A stretch of 64,000 nt of DNA from Notolepis coatsorum. Lineage: Eukaryota; Chordata; Actinopteri; Aulopiformes; Paralepididae. The translations under genes and the position numbers were made by a program. Within the stretch, counting starts at the first letter, position 1, and each line of letters opens with the position of its first letter. Below the pieces are notes generated by a model. The model had not been told where the DNA came from and made no database searches. It saw only the letters and a list, made by a program, of their open reading frames with translations. Shown piece after piece: positions 1 through 11,255 of the stretch. The stretch spans positions 151,518,034-151,582,033 of the forward strand of contig OZ020590.1 of assembly GCA_963971535.1 (NCBI GenBank). Direction: 5' to 3'.

Positions 1-312
1 AAATGGAGGGGGGAAAAGACCAATAAAAAAAAAAAAAAAAAAAAAAAAAAAGATATTCACAGATTCGAATTTCCGCGTCAATAATTCTTAAGCGAAATGT
101 TTTTAAAACACAAAGGACACCTCTTTCCTATCGTAGTAAGGTAGACAATGAGCTACAACCTTACTTTCACCTAAACGAGGCGAGCCGGCCTCGGAGCTGT
201 ACATTTAATAATAATAATAAATTGATCTATATGTGCAGTCGGCCTTGACGAGGCAAGTGCGCAGCCAGGGGCCGTCTAAAAAGTGCAACACCGAAAAGAG
301 GCACTGCAAAAA
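1..312. other. Unassigned flank, no gene seen
   Basis: The stretch contains a run of A at 25-51 and a short ATA-rich patch near 209-222. I see no coding frame of note, no tRNA boxes and no match to a repeat found elsewhere in the window. It ends at the LINE-A tail. Confidence 0.5.
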
Positions 313-768
313 GATTGATTGATTGATTGATTGAAAAGTTTATTAACAGATTGCAGAATGGGTACAGTACAGTACAGCTCAATACATACAATTGTTAAGG
401 GGATGGAGACCAGAGAAAGACTTTCGTCTTGTTTACATCAGGGTCCCCCATTTTCAATTCATCATAACATATATGACATACATGACATACAGATAGACAG
501 TACTACTACATCTATACATTTATGACATATCAGATTTGCAAATACAGTACTGTTTGTGATACAAAAATGTCCAGAAAAAGAGTGTATATACATTTGGCGT
601 AGAAACTGTACATTGGAGGAGGTTGGGTGGGTGGGGTGGGGTTGGGTGGGTGAGGGCTGTACATTGGAGGTGGGGGGGGGGGGGGTTGGGTAGGGGACAC
701 ACACACATTTTACACTGTACATTGGAATACTGACAAAGCCTTACTTGGTCATTTACTGTACAACTAGG

Positions 769-1969
769 TTAGGACATTTGTAGGGGCCAGTTTCGAATTG
801 CAGTCTCACGTAGGTATTTTTTGAGAGTGTTTTTGAAAGTGGGTAGTGATTCACATTCCTTTAAAGCTTTAGGTAGGGCGTTCCACATTGATGTGGCATA
901 ATTGCGAAACGTGTTTAGTCCCTTGTTTGAGCCGAATCTGGGTTTTACATGATTTGTGGAGCTCCCTCTGGTGTTGTGATCGTGGTATTCACTGACCTTT
1001 GGGAAGTATTTTGACATGTACATGGGTACCTTGGTCGCGTAGTGTATCTTGTAGACCAGGCCCATTGCAAGTTGCTGTACTCTGTCGTCTACTCTAAGCC
1101 ATCCTAGGTTGTCAAAGTGGGCAGGGGTGAGGTGGGTTCTAGGAGTCAGGTCAAGCAGTAGTCTGACTAGCTTGTTTTGAGATGTTTGTAATTTGTTTTT
1201 AGTGCCTTTGAGTAGGGCTGGGCGATATAACGATAACGATAAATATCGCGATATATTTTAATAATCGATATCGAATATCAAAATTAAATTTTTTTTTTTT
1301 TTTTTTTTGTGACCTGCAACAGGGCAGTGGACAGACTTGTCTTTCTTGCCTGCAACTTAAAGTAATGGCTTTGCTTGTCCAAATGACAATACTGACCAAA
1401 TTGAGATTTATTTCTCTCTTGTCCATTTATTTTGTTTGCTTTCTAATTTAAAATTGGCGCTTTTTTGTCCACCAAAAAAGCGCCAAAAGATCGAAAATAA
1501 ACTAACAGAGCCAGAACTGTTCAACTCCTCTGGAGCCACAGCCAGCAGAGAAGCCGGTTTACTTTAGCTTTTAAACCAGCTGCAGCCTGAGAACTGGAGT
1601 GTGAGGGGATGTAACACTAAAGATGGCGGCAACGACAAAGAATTGCTGCAAAATAAACATACATCTGTTGTTTAAAAAAAAAAAATTAATACTTATAACA
1701 ATTCGATAATTATCGATATCGAGAAATAAAATAAAATTATCATATCGTTATCGCGATATGATTTTTTTCCATATCACCCAGCCCTACCTTTGAGGTGCTT
1801 TGGTACCATGAGGTGCAAGCATAGTCGTAGTACCCTTGAATGAGTGCTCCTGCTAGAGTCTTCAGGGTATTCTTGTTTACCAGAGAGGAGATCCGGTACA
1901 AGAATCGCGTTCGTTGGTTGACTTTTTTTATTACATTGGATGCCATTTTGTCACAGGAAAGATTAGCCT
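769..1969 (-). pseudogene. LINE-A ORF2 C-terminal region, interrupted
   Basis: This is the C-terminal part of the LINE-A ORF2 protein, downstream of the reverse transcriptase core. Two pieces are readable: 769-1204 (ending in RNWPLQMS and a stop) and 1795-1969 (including MASNVIKKVNQRTRFLYRIS). They are separated by the hAT element at 1213-1786 and its duplicated 8-bp target. The region matches the end of the ORF at 17254-18300, which serves as the uninterrupted reference. The catalytic domains are absent from this piece, so it cannot be active. The function of this C-terminal region in L2/CR1-like elements is not well defined. Confidence 0.8.
1213..1786. mobile_element. Non-autonomous hAT element, family 1, copy a
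   Basis: Terminal inverted repeats begin TAGGGCTGGGCGATAT and end in its near complement. An exact 8-bp target duplication, CCTTTGAG, lies at 1205-1212 and 1787-1794, which is the hAT signature. The interior is AT-rich with repeated CGATA motifs near both ends and has no transposase. The empty site is visible in the paralogous LINE-A copy near 17866. Confidence 0.93.
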
Positions 1970-2467
1970 AGCATGTGGGTTAAGTGATCATTATATGATA
2001 TTCTGTACCCGCAAAAAGCTAAAACTAAAGGCTGGCTGTCACAAAACAGTCACATCTAGAGACCTCAAAACCTACTCTAGCGAGGCCTTTAACCTTGAAC
2101 TGGAGAGTCTGGACTGGTCAGATGAACTCAATGGTACACTTGTTGAAGAAACTTGGCTTGGCTTCAAAACCAAATTTTCATCAATACTAAACAACATGGC
2201 CCCCCTAAGAACCACCAGGGTAAAAAATCGCGCTGAGCCATGGATGCACACTGAAATACTGACCGCTATGAAAGCCAGAGACAAAAAATGCTCTGAGTTT
2301 CGTAAAAGCCAGTCAAAGCTTACCAAAAGCACGAGCGGTGAACTCCAAGACCACGTGACTGAACTCAAACTAGAAAGAAACAGACTAAGAAATGACGTAA
2401 ACTCCATGATCAAAACTGCTAAAAAAAATTTCATCAATGACAAAACCGAGGAAAACAAAAATAAACC

Positions 2468-3053
2468 TAGGGCTGGGCGATATGGAAAAAAATCATATCG
2501 CGATAACGATATGATAATGTTTCATATTTCTCGATATCGATAATTATCGAATTGTTATAAGTATTATTATTTTTTTAAAACAACAGATGTATGTTTATTT
2601 TGCAGCAATTCTTTGTCATTGCCGCCATCTTTAGTGTTACATCCCCTCACACTCCAGTTCTCAGGCTGCAGCTGGTTTAAAAGCGAAAGTAAACCGGCTT
2701 CTCTGCTGGCTATGGCTCCAGGGGAGTTGAACAGTTTTGATTGATTGATTGAAAACTTTATTAACAGATTGCAGAATGGGTACAGTACAGTACAGCTCAA
2801 TACATACAATTGTTAAGGGGATGCAGACCAGAGAAAGACTTTCGTCTTGTTTACATCAGGGTCCCCCATTTTCAATTCATCGTAACATATGTGACATACA
2901 TGACATACCGATAGACAGTACTGCTACATCTATACATTTATGACATACCAGATTTGCAATTACAGTACTGTTTTTTTTTAAATTTCTATATTCGATATCG
3001 ATTATTAAAATATATCGCGATATTTATCGTTATCGTTATATCGCCCAGCCCTA
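2468..3053. mobile_element. Non-autonomous hAT element, family 1, copy b
   Basis: The termini are the same as in the element at 1213-1786. An exact 8-bp target duplication AATAAACC lies at 2460-2467 and 3054-3061. The uninterrupted target is seen at about 15339-15346 in LINE-A copy 2. It runs in the opposite orientation to copy a. About 220 bp of its middle has been replaced by a LINE-A 3' fragment. Confidence 0.93.
2736..2970 (-). mobile_element. LINE-A 3'-terminal fragment inside hAT copy b
   Basis: A GATTGATT tail is followed by the LINE-A 3' UTR, nearly identical to 313-545. It ends abruptly at a T-run near 2970. The flanking hAT sequence lost an internal block relative to copy a, so this was an insertion with target deletion or a later rearrangement. 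Confidence 0.85.
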
Positions 3054-4344
3054 AATAAACCACGTGAACTTTGGAAATTACTCAACAATCAACTAGGCTG
3101 CAGTAAAAAACTTAAAACCAGGTTCTCAAACATAAACATAAAGACGGACAACACGCTCATCACAGACAAGCTGGATGTAGCCAATTACTTAAACACTTTC
3201 TTCACAAACATAGCCACAACACTGGTAAACAAACTACCCTCCCACTCAGGGCAGTATGGGGTAGAACACATAGTAGCATACTACAGGAACCTAGGCGTCC
3301 ACAAAGACGACTTCAAACTGGAAATGGTAACTACAGATGAGGTACTCAAAAAACTGAGCGCCCTCCAACCAAACAAGGCCACTGGCCATGACAACATCCC
3401 CTCCAAATTCCTCAGAGACTCAGCAGCAGCCATCACCCCAGTCATCACACACATAATAAACCTCTCCATAAAACAGGGACACGTCCCCAAGGACTTCAAA
3501 ATTGCGAGAGTAACACCCCTGCACAAAAAGGGCAGCAAATTAGACCCGGGTAACTACCGCACTGTTTCTATCCTTACATCCATCTCGAAAGTCATGGAAA
3601 AAATAGTATACGAACAGATCGAAAAGTACCTCGCGGAAAAAAATCGAATCTACAAATTCCAATCTGGCTTCAGAACATCCCACTCCACTGACACATGCCT
3701 TCTCTACTTGAACGACCACATCAAACAAGAGGTGGACGCGGGCAAATACTGCGGCATGGTCATGCTGGACCTACAAAAGGCCTTCGACACTGTCAATCAC
3801 ACCATTCTGATTGACAAGCTAAAAGCAATTGGAGTTTATCAGTGAGCTGGATACAATCCTACCTGGAGGGGAGGGAACAGATGGTGGAAGTAAACGGTAC
3901 CCTATCCCCCCCCCTCACAGTGAGCTGTGGTGTTCCACAAGGAAGCATACTAGGACCGCTACTATTCCTAATTTATGCAAATGACATGTCGTCAGCTTGT
4001 GACTGCAACTTGTTCCTGTTTGCGGACGACTCAGCCCTGCTGGTCTCTGACAAGAACAAGTTACAGGTTGAAAAGGCCCTCAGCTCGGAACTAGGCAAAA
4101 TCTGCATATGGCTCGCCGACAACAAACTATCATTACACATGGGCAAAACAGAGTCCATTCTCTTCGGTTCAAATAACAAACTCAGCAAGACCGACGGCTT
4201 CTCGGTTACAGTGGGTGACAATTAGAGATGTTCCGATACCATTTTTTCCTTTCCGATCCGATTCCGATACCTAAGCTTTGGGTATCGGCCGATACCGATA
4301 CGTATCTGATACCAGTGCATACATAAAAAAAAAAAAAAAGTATA

Positions 4345-4376
<32 letters not shown>

Positions 4377-4478
4377 TTTTTTTACAGATACTGTTTTATA
4401 TATACTGTTTTTTAGTAATAACTAGAAAGTAATGGTATTTATTCAACAGGTGATTGTATAGATTTGTATTAGTATCAT

Positions 4479-5883
4479 TGTAACTGAGGGGTACAATTCC
4501 CTGACTGTATTGATAAGTATGGTATTATTAAACCACTACCGCTTGTACTTTAACTTCTGGCCATCCAGTACATGATATAGATATGATGAACACTTTCCCA
4601 CCTGATGAAACGAAGTCCACACAAATGTATAAATCGAATATTTTATATAGCAAAGGGTATATACAACGTTCACTTAATGACATTTATGATTTGAAATGCA
4701 CTTGTAAGGCAAATGAGTATTCATAGGTAAATCAACATTGAATGTCCAATCTCTGGTTACGCAGGGAGCAAGTATACAACCTGGTTCTTTAGGGAACTAT
4801 AGCGATGGTACTTAAATGATTATAGCTGGATACACTAAAGGGGGGGTCCCGCTGGTTGTAAGACAGTAGGGGGGGGGGGGGGGGGTTAGAAGAGCCGCTG
4901 GCGGTATCCCATCTGGCCGACGATTTCTTGGGAGAATTCAGAGTGCTGAACACGGTGCCCACAGAACCTCGGTCCACAGATGAATACAGCTGGACCCTCT
5001 GGTGGACGGTAGCTGCCGGTCCACAACGAAGAGACGTGAGGCGACCTCACTCGGGGTAGAGCGCCGTCTCACCTGGACTCCTCTCGGGGGGGGTAGTTCC
5101 AACACTCAGCAGTGTTGGCCGTTATCCATGGAATAATCAAAGCACCCAAAGCATGTAGATAATCCAAGCCGTGGAAGGCTCGCCGTCGTCCGGGTAAAGT
5201 AATCCAATGTACAGGTCCACTCGTCCTGGCCCGGAGCTCCTCGGATGCAAGCACCACACGTGGTCTGCCCAGCCTGGTTAAGACTCCAGATAACGTCAGG
5301 AACGATGGGGGGTACTGCTCACTTTATAACTCTAACCGAACGATGCACCATACATAATAGACTATTATTAACTTAATAGAAATACGTCCCACTCGACGGT
5401 ATAGTGCCAAACTATGACAATTCAACTATTAATCCACACGATGTCTCAATGCCTATTCTGAGGCCAAGTAGGCCATACTGCACCACACGTGCGTCGTGGG
5501 TGAGGCTTCACGTCTGTTACTAGGTTGGAGGGTAAAGGACTAATGGACTAAAAAGAAAGTTCTACTTTACTTGCGCCATATATATAGGCGCTGTGAACAA
5601 ATAGTACCATTCGTATTTCGCCAGACGTATTCCTACGCGGAACCGGGCTTGCCACGACATGTTTGTCGGCACGATTGAACTTGAACCAAGGGGCATGGCT
5701 GCTGGCGCCAGGTTCTCGTCCAATGGTAGAATGAAACTATTATGGGCTGTTAGTAGACTAAAAGGATATTCAGTGCATATTGTACAAGGAATATACAGGG
5801 GATATCAAACGATATACAAATACTATTAAATATATATCCATAAATAAATATATATATTCGGTTTAATCTGATCCTTCACAACA
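4479..5883 (-). mobile_element. Solo LTR of a BEL/Pao-type element
   Basis: The sequence starts TGTAACTGAGGGG and ends CCTTCACAACA, so on the minus strand it is TGTTG...TTACA. A 5-bp target duplication ATCAT lies at 4474-4478 and 5884-5888; the intact target is readable in the sister hAT at 31545. It is the same LTR family as 33762-35125 and more distantly related to the LTRs of the BEL element at 30000. An AT dinucleotide tract just before it (about 4351-4374) belongs to the host hAT. No internal region remains, which indicates LTR-LTR recombination. Confidence 0.9.
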
Positions 5884-6529
5884 ATCATTAATCAATGAGT
5901 ATGGGGCTGCAGGACTGCAGATATACCCTACTCTAGATCCACTCGCTTTGCACTCGTTACCAAGTGGCTCTGCAGATATACCCTACTCAGTCAAGGCTCC
6001 GGTGAAGTAGCAGAGGAACTGTTGTGATTTTTGCACAATAAATATTCAACATTCTCTTTTGAGACTCCGCCTCAGACTCTTATCATTTGGCACTAAAAGC
6101 TAAACATTGTCGCCGATATGGCTGTCCGCAACATGTCATTAATTGTGTACGCGACATGCAATTGTGCAATGACTACGTTAACGTGAGCTAGGTTAGCTAG
6201 CATAAGTTACCGGTATATGGAAAGACCATAGAAGACTGTAACGTTACTGGTGACATTGTGATTTAACTTGGAATACTCCTTTGCCAACTTGCTGTACTTT
6301 GCTTGCAGGTCTGCAGCCATTATTGCTGGATTACGAATAGCCCCAACTTTAGCCAAGGTAACGTCAAAGCTAGCTTTCGGTTAGCTGTTCACTGCTAATA
6401 ACACCAGCCACCAAGCGATCTCATCAGAGCTCCCCGTCAACAGCGCTCTGTCGGGACGATGGCATTTTAAGAAAGTATCTGCTCTGCTGTTAAAATGACA
6501 AATGGCAATTGACACTTTAATTCACGGTC

Positions 6530-7339
6530 GATTAATAATAATAATAATAACTTTATTTGTATAGCACTTTTCATATAGAGGTTGCAGTTCAAAGTGCTTC
6601 ACAACAGCAAAAAATACAGGCATAAGCGAGCATAAAAAGATAGACAGGTAGAATCACAGTGTTTCACATTAGGATCTAGCATCCCAATAGGCTCTCCGCT
6701 TACAGTTTTCAGTAACACAAATAGTAAAAATAGTTCAAAAAATTATAAAATAGAACGGACATAAAAAATACAGGCATGAGCGAGCATAGCAAGATATGGC
6801 AAATAACAGTGTTTCATATTAGGATCTAGCATCCTAATAGGCTCTCTATTCAGTAATACTCCTGTAATTCATGAACAAATAATCAGTGTTTCACATTTGG
6901 ATCTAGCAAATAATAAGAATAAAATGATTCAGTTTAAAAATAGTCATAAATAATCAGTGTTTCACATTTGGATCTCATCGTTGTTTAGTGTGTATGTGTG
7001 TTTATTGTGTTGTGTATGTGTGTGTGTGGTTGTACTTCAACTACTACTACTCTACAACTACCACTCCAGGACACAGTTAACCTAGATCTACTACTACTCT
7101 ACTCCAGGACACAGTTAACCTAGATCTACTACTACTCTACCTACTACTCTACTCCAGGACACAGTTAACCTAAATCTACCCCAGGACACAGTTAACCTAG
7201 ATCTACCACTACTCTACCCCAGGACACAGTTAACCTAGATCTACCACTACTCTACCCCAGGACACAGTTAACCTAGATCTACTACTACTCTACAACTACA
7301 ACGCTACTACAACTCGGTGTGTGTGTGTCTGTGTGTGAC

Positions 7340-7370
<31 letters not shown>

Positions 7371-7564
7371 CGGTGTGTGTGTCTTTGTGTGTAGTTTAAA
7401 ATGATTCAGTTTAAAAATAGTCATCAGTAAGAAGTAAAAAGTGCAATAACCGACACATGAATTTGATAGGCAGTGTAAAAGAGTAGGCAGGGTAAGAATA
7501 AATACAAGTTGTGTCAGGATATCCCTGATGTTTCCTCTTGCCACTAGGTGGTAGCAGATATCTA
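6530..7564 (-). repeat. LINE-B 3' UTR with internal tandem repeats
   Basis: Two or more copies of an approximately 150-bp unit (GTGTTTCACATTAGGATCTA at 6659, 6809, and shorter forms at about 6888 and 6957) are followed by a minisatellite at about 7060-7300. That minisatellite is built from CAGGACACAGTTAACCTAGA plus CTACTACTCTA spacers. A GT tract follows at about 7316-7400. No open frame is present. Confidence 0.75.
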
Positions 7565-9583
7565 TCAGTGGAATGCCTGAGCAAAGAGATAGGTTTTAAG
7601 CTGTCTTTTAAAGATGTCTAGCGAGTTGGCTTCCCTGATGTTTTGGGGTAGTTTGTTCCATAGTTTTGGGGCATAGTTGATAAAGGCTGCATTACCGATC
7701 CTCTTTTGACTGCTTCTGGGAGCCTCTAGTAGTCCAGCAGCTGATGATCGTAGTGTTCTTGCTGGTGTGTAATTTATTAGAGTGTTGGCGATGTAGCTAG
7801 GTCCCTGTCCATTTAGAGCTTTGTATGTAAGGAGAAGGACCTTAAAGTCAATTCTAAATGTTACAGGAAGCCAGTGTAAAGCGGCTAGGACTGGACTAAT
7901 GTGCTCTCTCCTTTTGGTTCTAGTTAGCAGTCGGGCTGCAGAGTTTTGGATTAGCTGAAGCCTCTCTGTGGTTTTCTTAGGGAGACCTGTGAAAAGCGCA
8001 TTACAGTAGTCTAACCGGCTAGATATGAATGCATGAATTAGCTTCTCAGCATCGTTCTGATTAATAAATGGTCGTACTTTTGCTATATTTCTGAGATGGA
8101 AGAACGATGTTTTCGTCACTTTGCTAATATGAGAATTGAAGTTCAGTTCTGAATCTATGATAACCCCAAGACTAGTGACCTCAGATTTGATCCAAGGGGT
8201 TAGTCCCCCCAGGTTCTTTATTAATGTTTCTTTTTTAGTTTTGGAGCCGATAATTAGAATTTCAGTTTTGTTCTCGTTTAGTTTCAGGAAGTTCTTACTC
8301 ATCCATTTATTTATTGCCAGTAAGCAGTCTGTAATGGAGCTAATCGCTGTATCATTTGGTTCAGCAGATATGTACAGTTGTGTATCATCCGCATAGCTAT
8401 GGAAATCTACATTATGTTCTCTGATGATATCACCCAGCGGTAACATGTAAAGGGAGAAGAGTAAAGGACCTAAGCAACTCCCTTGTGCAACTCCATAGTT
8501 GTTGTCGTATATATCAGACATGTGATCTCCCAGTTTAACATAGAATTTCCTCCCTCTGATGTATGTTTTAAACCAGCCCAGCACATGGTCTGAGAAACCG
8601 ACATGGTTTTCAAGACGATCGATTAGAATATCGTGATCGATTGTATCAAATGCTGCACTGAGATCCAACAGGATAAGGATGGAGATCTTATTCTCGTCAG
8701 AGTTTAGTCTGAGGTCACTGATTATTTTGGTTAGGGCAGTTTCAGTGCTGTGATATTTTCTGAATCCTGACTGAAATTCTTCTAAGATGTTGTTTTCTTC
8801 AAGAAAGGAATTTATTTGAACTGAAACTATCTTTTCAAGTACTTTACTAATGAATGGTAGGTTGGATATTGGACGATAATTTGCCATTTCATTACTATCC
8901 AAGTTAGGTTTTTTTAGTAATGGCTTTACAACTGCTGTTTTAAAGGCATCCGGGAAAATACCAGTCCTAAGGGAAGTGTTTATGATATCTAGCACAGGGC
9001 TTGAAACACTATTAAATACCCGTTTGAAGAAAGCTGTAGGTATAGGGTCAATGTCTGAGGTGGAGGAGTTACATTCTGAGACAGTTTTGCAGAGTACATC
9101 TAATGTGATGCATGTGAAACTTCTCATGGTTACATTGCACGGTTTGCCGCAATCAACTTTATTTCCATCATGAGTAATGCTGGCCCTGATCAAGGTTATT
9201 TTGTTGTTAAAGAATAGTGCAAGTTCTTCACACTTAACCGTTGATGACTGAGGAGGTGTAGGGGCAGTGTTGAGTAGTACATTAATAGTGGAAAAGAGGA
9301 TTCTGGAGTTTCCAGCATTTTCTGTAATGATTTTAGAGAAGTAATCTTTCCTTGCTAAGCGGATGGTTTTATTATAAGCAGTTAAAGCATCTTTGTATAT
9401 ATCACAGCATATGGTGGTTTTTGTTTTTCTCCATTTTCGCTCCGCTGCACGACATTTCCTTTTTTCTTTGTTGACCGTATTATAGTTTAACCAGGGCGAG
9501 GCTCTAGTTTTCTTCTTTTTCGTTTTTAATGGGGCGACAGAATTTAATATAGATGACATTGCATCATTGAGATTTTCTACCAT
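7565..9583 (-). CDS. LINE-B ORF2, reverse transcriptase and C-terminal part
   Basis: The open frame is 672 codons and makes the reverse transcriptase that copies element RNA at a nicked target. Motifs seen in order: DIDPIPTAFFK near residue 175, AVVKPLLKKPNLD near 225, NYRPISNLPFISKVLEKIV, FQSGFRKYHSTETAL, LLDLSAAFDTIDH near 310, GVAQGSCLGPLLFSLYM near 365 and catalytic SYADDTQLY near residue 397 (codons at 8384-8398). A C-terminal region (RLDYCNALFTGLP, LHWLPVTFRIDFK, LWNKLPQNIREA) is typical of L2/CR1 elements in fish. The annotated start is only the first Met of the open frame; the natural protein begins upstream with the endonuclease at 10421, separated by a frameshift near 9760. This is the best-preserved enzyme in the window. 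Confidence 0.9.
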   Translation of the reverse strand: MVENLNDAMSSILNSVAPLKTKKKKTRASPWLNYNTVNKEKRKCRAAERKWRKTKTTICCDIYKDALTAYNKTIRLARKDYFSKIITENAGNSRILFSTINVLLNTAPTPPQSSTVKCEELALFFNNKITLIRASITHDGNKVDCGKPCNVTMRSFTCITLDVLCKTVSECNSSTSDIDPIPTAFFKRVFNSVSSPVLDIINTSLRTGIFPDAFKTAVVKPLLKKPNLDSNEMANYRPISNLPFISKVLEKIVSVQINSFLEENNILEEFQSGFRKYHSTETALTKIISDLRLNSDENKISILILLDLSAAFDTIDHDILIDRLENHVGFSDHVLGWFKTYIRGRKFYVKLGDHMSDIYDNNYGVAQGSCLGPLLFSLYMLPLGDIIREHNVDFHSYADDTQLYISAEPNDTAISSITDCLLAINKWMSKNFLKLNENKTEILIIGSKTKKETLIKNLGGLTPWIKSEVTSLGVIIDSELNFNSHISKVTKTSFFHLRNIAKVRPFINQNDAEKLIHAFISSRLDYCNALFTGLPKKTTERLQLIQNSAARLLTRTKRREHISPVLAALHWLPVTFRIDFKVLLLTYKALNGQGPSYIANTLINYTPARTLRSSAAGLLEAPRSSQKRIGNAAFINYAPKLWNKLPQNIREANSLDIFKRQLKTYLFAQAFH

Positions 9584-9755
9584 TTCATTTAGAGAGCTGT
9601 CATGATTGTGTGGTTCATGTAGTCTGATAAGATCAATGAACTTTGATTCAGCTTTGTCGTTTAGGAGCCTCTTTTTAACTATGATTTCTTTTTTTGTTTT
9701 AGTAAGGGTTATTTGAGTATCAAAAAATATACAGTGATGGTCGGAGAGAGGTAAT

Positions 9756-10421
9756 TCAGTTATTGAGATTTGTTATGCTTAGCCCAGTTGTTGTTATAAC
9801 TAAGTCTAGTGTATTCCCAAGCCGGTGAGTTGCATTTGTTATATGCTGTATTAGGTCAAAGCTATCCAGTAGATTTTTTAGTTCCATAGTTTTGGAGTCT
9901 GTTTTCTTATTAAAATGGATGTTCAGGTCTCCATTTAGGATCACCTTATCATATCCGGTAACACATAGTGAGATCAGTTCAGAGAGCTCCTGTATAAATA
10001 TTGGTGAGTGTCTAGGCGGGCGGTATATTGTGACAATAATAGTTGATTCTGTTTTTAGTTCAATGGCAAGATATTCCATTGACATGAACTCGCCTAGTTC
10101 TGTGATTCTAAACAAGAGTTTTGAGGAGAAGATTGCTGCAACTCCTCCGCCCCTTTTATTTTTTCTGGGTATTTGAAAAAAGTTATAGTCTGGTGGACAA
10201 GCTTCTATCATTATTGATGTAGCTGTGTCATTATTTAGCCATGTCTCTACTAGGCAGATGCAATCTAAGTTATTTTCTTTAATCAGATCATTTACTAAGA
10301 ATGTTTTATTATTCAGTGATCTGACATTTAGGAAAGCTAATTTTATTTGTTGGACTTCTTTAGAGGAGGTCTGCTTTGGTTTGACCGTGATGGCCCTGAG
10401 GTTAATAGCAGGTAAACGCAT
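9756..10421 (-). pseudogene. LINE-B ORF2, endonuclease domain (frameshifted from RT)
   Basis: This is the N-terminal endonuclease/exonuclease/phosphatase-fold domain that nicks target DNA. Motifs visible: LAFLNVRSLNNK near residue 28, CLVETWLN near 57, RGGGVAAIF near 90, YRPPRHSP near 133, NGDLNIHF near 162 and TLDLVITT near 205. The frame stops at NLNN before the final SDHH motif, which is readable in another frame at about 9735-9747, so a one- or two-base indel near 9760 separates this domain from the reverse transcriptase. The more usual GDFN motif reads GDLN here. A product from this copy would be endonuclease only. Confidence 0.85.
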
Positions 10422-10499
10422 TGGTGGCGTATATTTTTCACCATGCCATTGGCTAGTTATGATTACTTGTATGTTTTTAGAGATGGCATGGTAATTGTG

Positions 10500-11255
10500 C
10501 TATACTGTACCGTACTGACTGCACTGTGCTTTCGGGGACATTTGATCAGACGAGATGGCCTTGTGTGATATGGGGACGGGGGACGGGGATGGGACGTCTT
10601 GTGCTGTACTTCGTGGTGAGATTGTGTCCTTCATGACTATCTCTCGTGCTGGTGTGAGCTTAATATTCTTGGAGGCCATCAAGGCATGACGCATGTTTGC
10701 TGATAGGAGCTTTGAACCTAAGCGATTTGGGAAGAAGCCATTTCTTTGAAAACGTTCTGGGTTATTCCAGAAAACATTGAAGTTGTCAATGAATTTCAGG
10801 CCGTGTACGAGACATGCAGCCCCTAACCATGAATTAAAATTTAGGAGTCGACTGAATGCTTCCTGTCCTCTGCGAAAGCATGCAATTGGTCCACTGATGG
10901 ACACATCAGTGTTTGTGTACACAGACTGATGTTTGTCTAGTGTGTTCATTAAACGTGTGAAATCGTCTTTCAAAGTCTCTGTGCCAGTCTTCTTTCGCAG
11001 GATGTCAAACGATCCAGAGTGAATGACAATTTTTGTTATTCCTGGTCTGATTAGTGTTGGAAGTTTTTCGGCTAGCTCTTTCACAGTTGTATTGTCTAGA
11101 CAGATATTTTCTGTGTTTGCCATCTCCACATACCTTGTTATGGAATCTCCAATCAGTATGCAGTCTATTTTCTGTGTGAGGTTAGCATTTTTCTTTTCCA
11201 ACAGTTTTGGGGCCGTTTGTTTTTGGGCTAGGCCTAGTCTGCTGGTTCTTTCCAC
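10500..11255 (-). pseudogene. LINE-B ORF1, SGNH-esterase half
   Basis: This is the second half of ORF1. It contains CILIGDSITRYV near residue 33, the GDS nucleophile block of SGNH/GDSL esterases, then VIHSGSFDIL (block III region) and a closing block reading NGFFPNRLGSKLL. CR1/L2-type LINEs are known to carry esterase-like ORF1 proteins, so the domain fits the clade. In that family the last block usually holds a catalytic Asp and His (a D-x-x-H-P-N arrangement); here those positions look like Asn and Phe, suggesting loss of hydrolase activity. It overlaps the N-terminal half in another frame at 11182-11255, consistent with one ORF1 split by a frameshift. Confidence 0.8.

Larger units (their letters stand above)
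313..1969 (-). mobile_element. LINE-A copy 1, 3' half (L2/CR1-like)
   Basis: This is the 3' end of a non-LTR retrotransposon read on the minus strand. The terminal tail is a GATTGATT repeat at 313-334, preceded (on the element's strand) by the AATAAA-like end and a 3' UTR rich in short C/G runs, then the end of ORF2. The same 3' UTR and ORF2 end recur at 2736, 18301, 21702, 22585, 25780, 29930, 43797 and 48226, so the family assignment is internal and solid. A hAT element interrupts it at 1213-1786. At about 1969 it abuts an oppositely oriented LINE-A segment. The clade name is inferred from the reverse transcriptase of the other copies. Confidence 0.85.
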
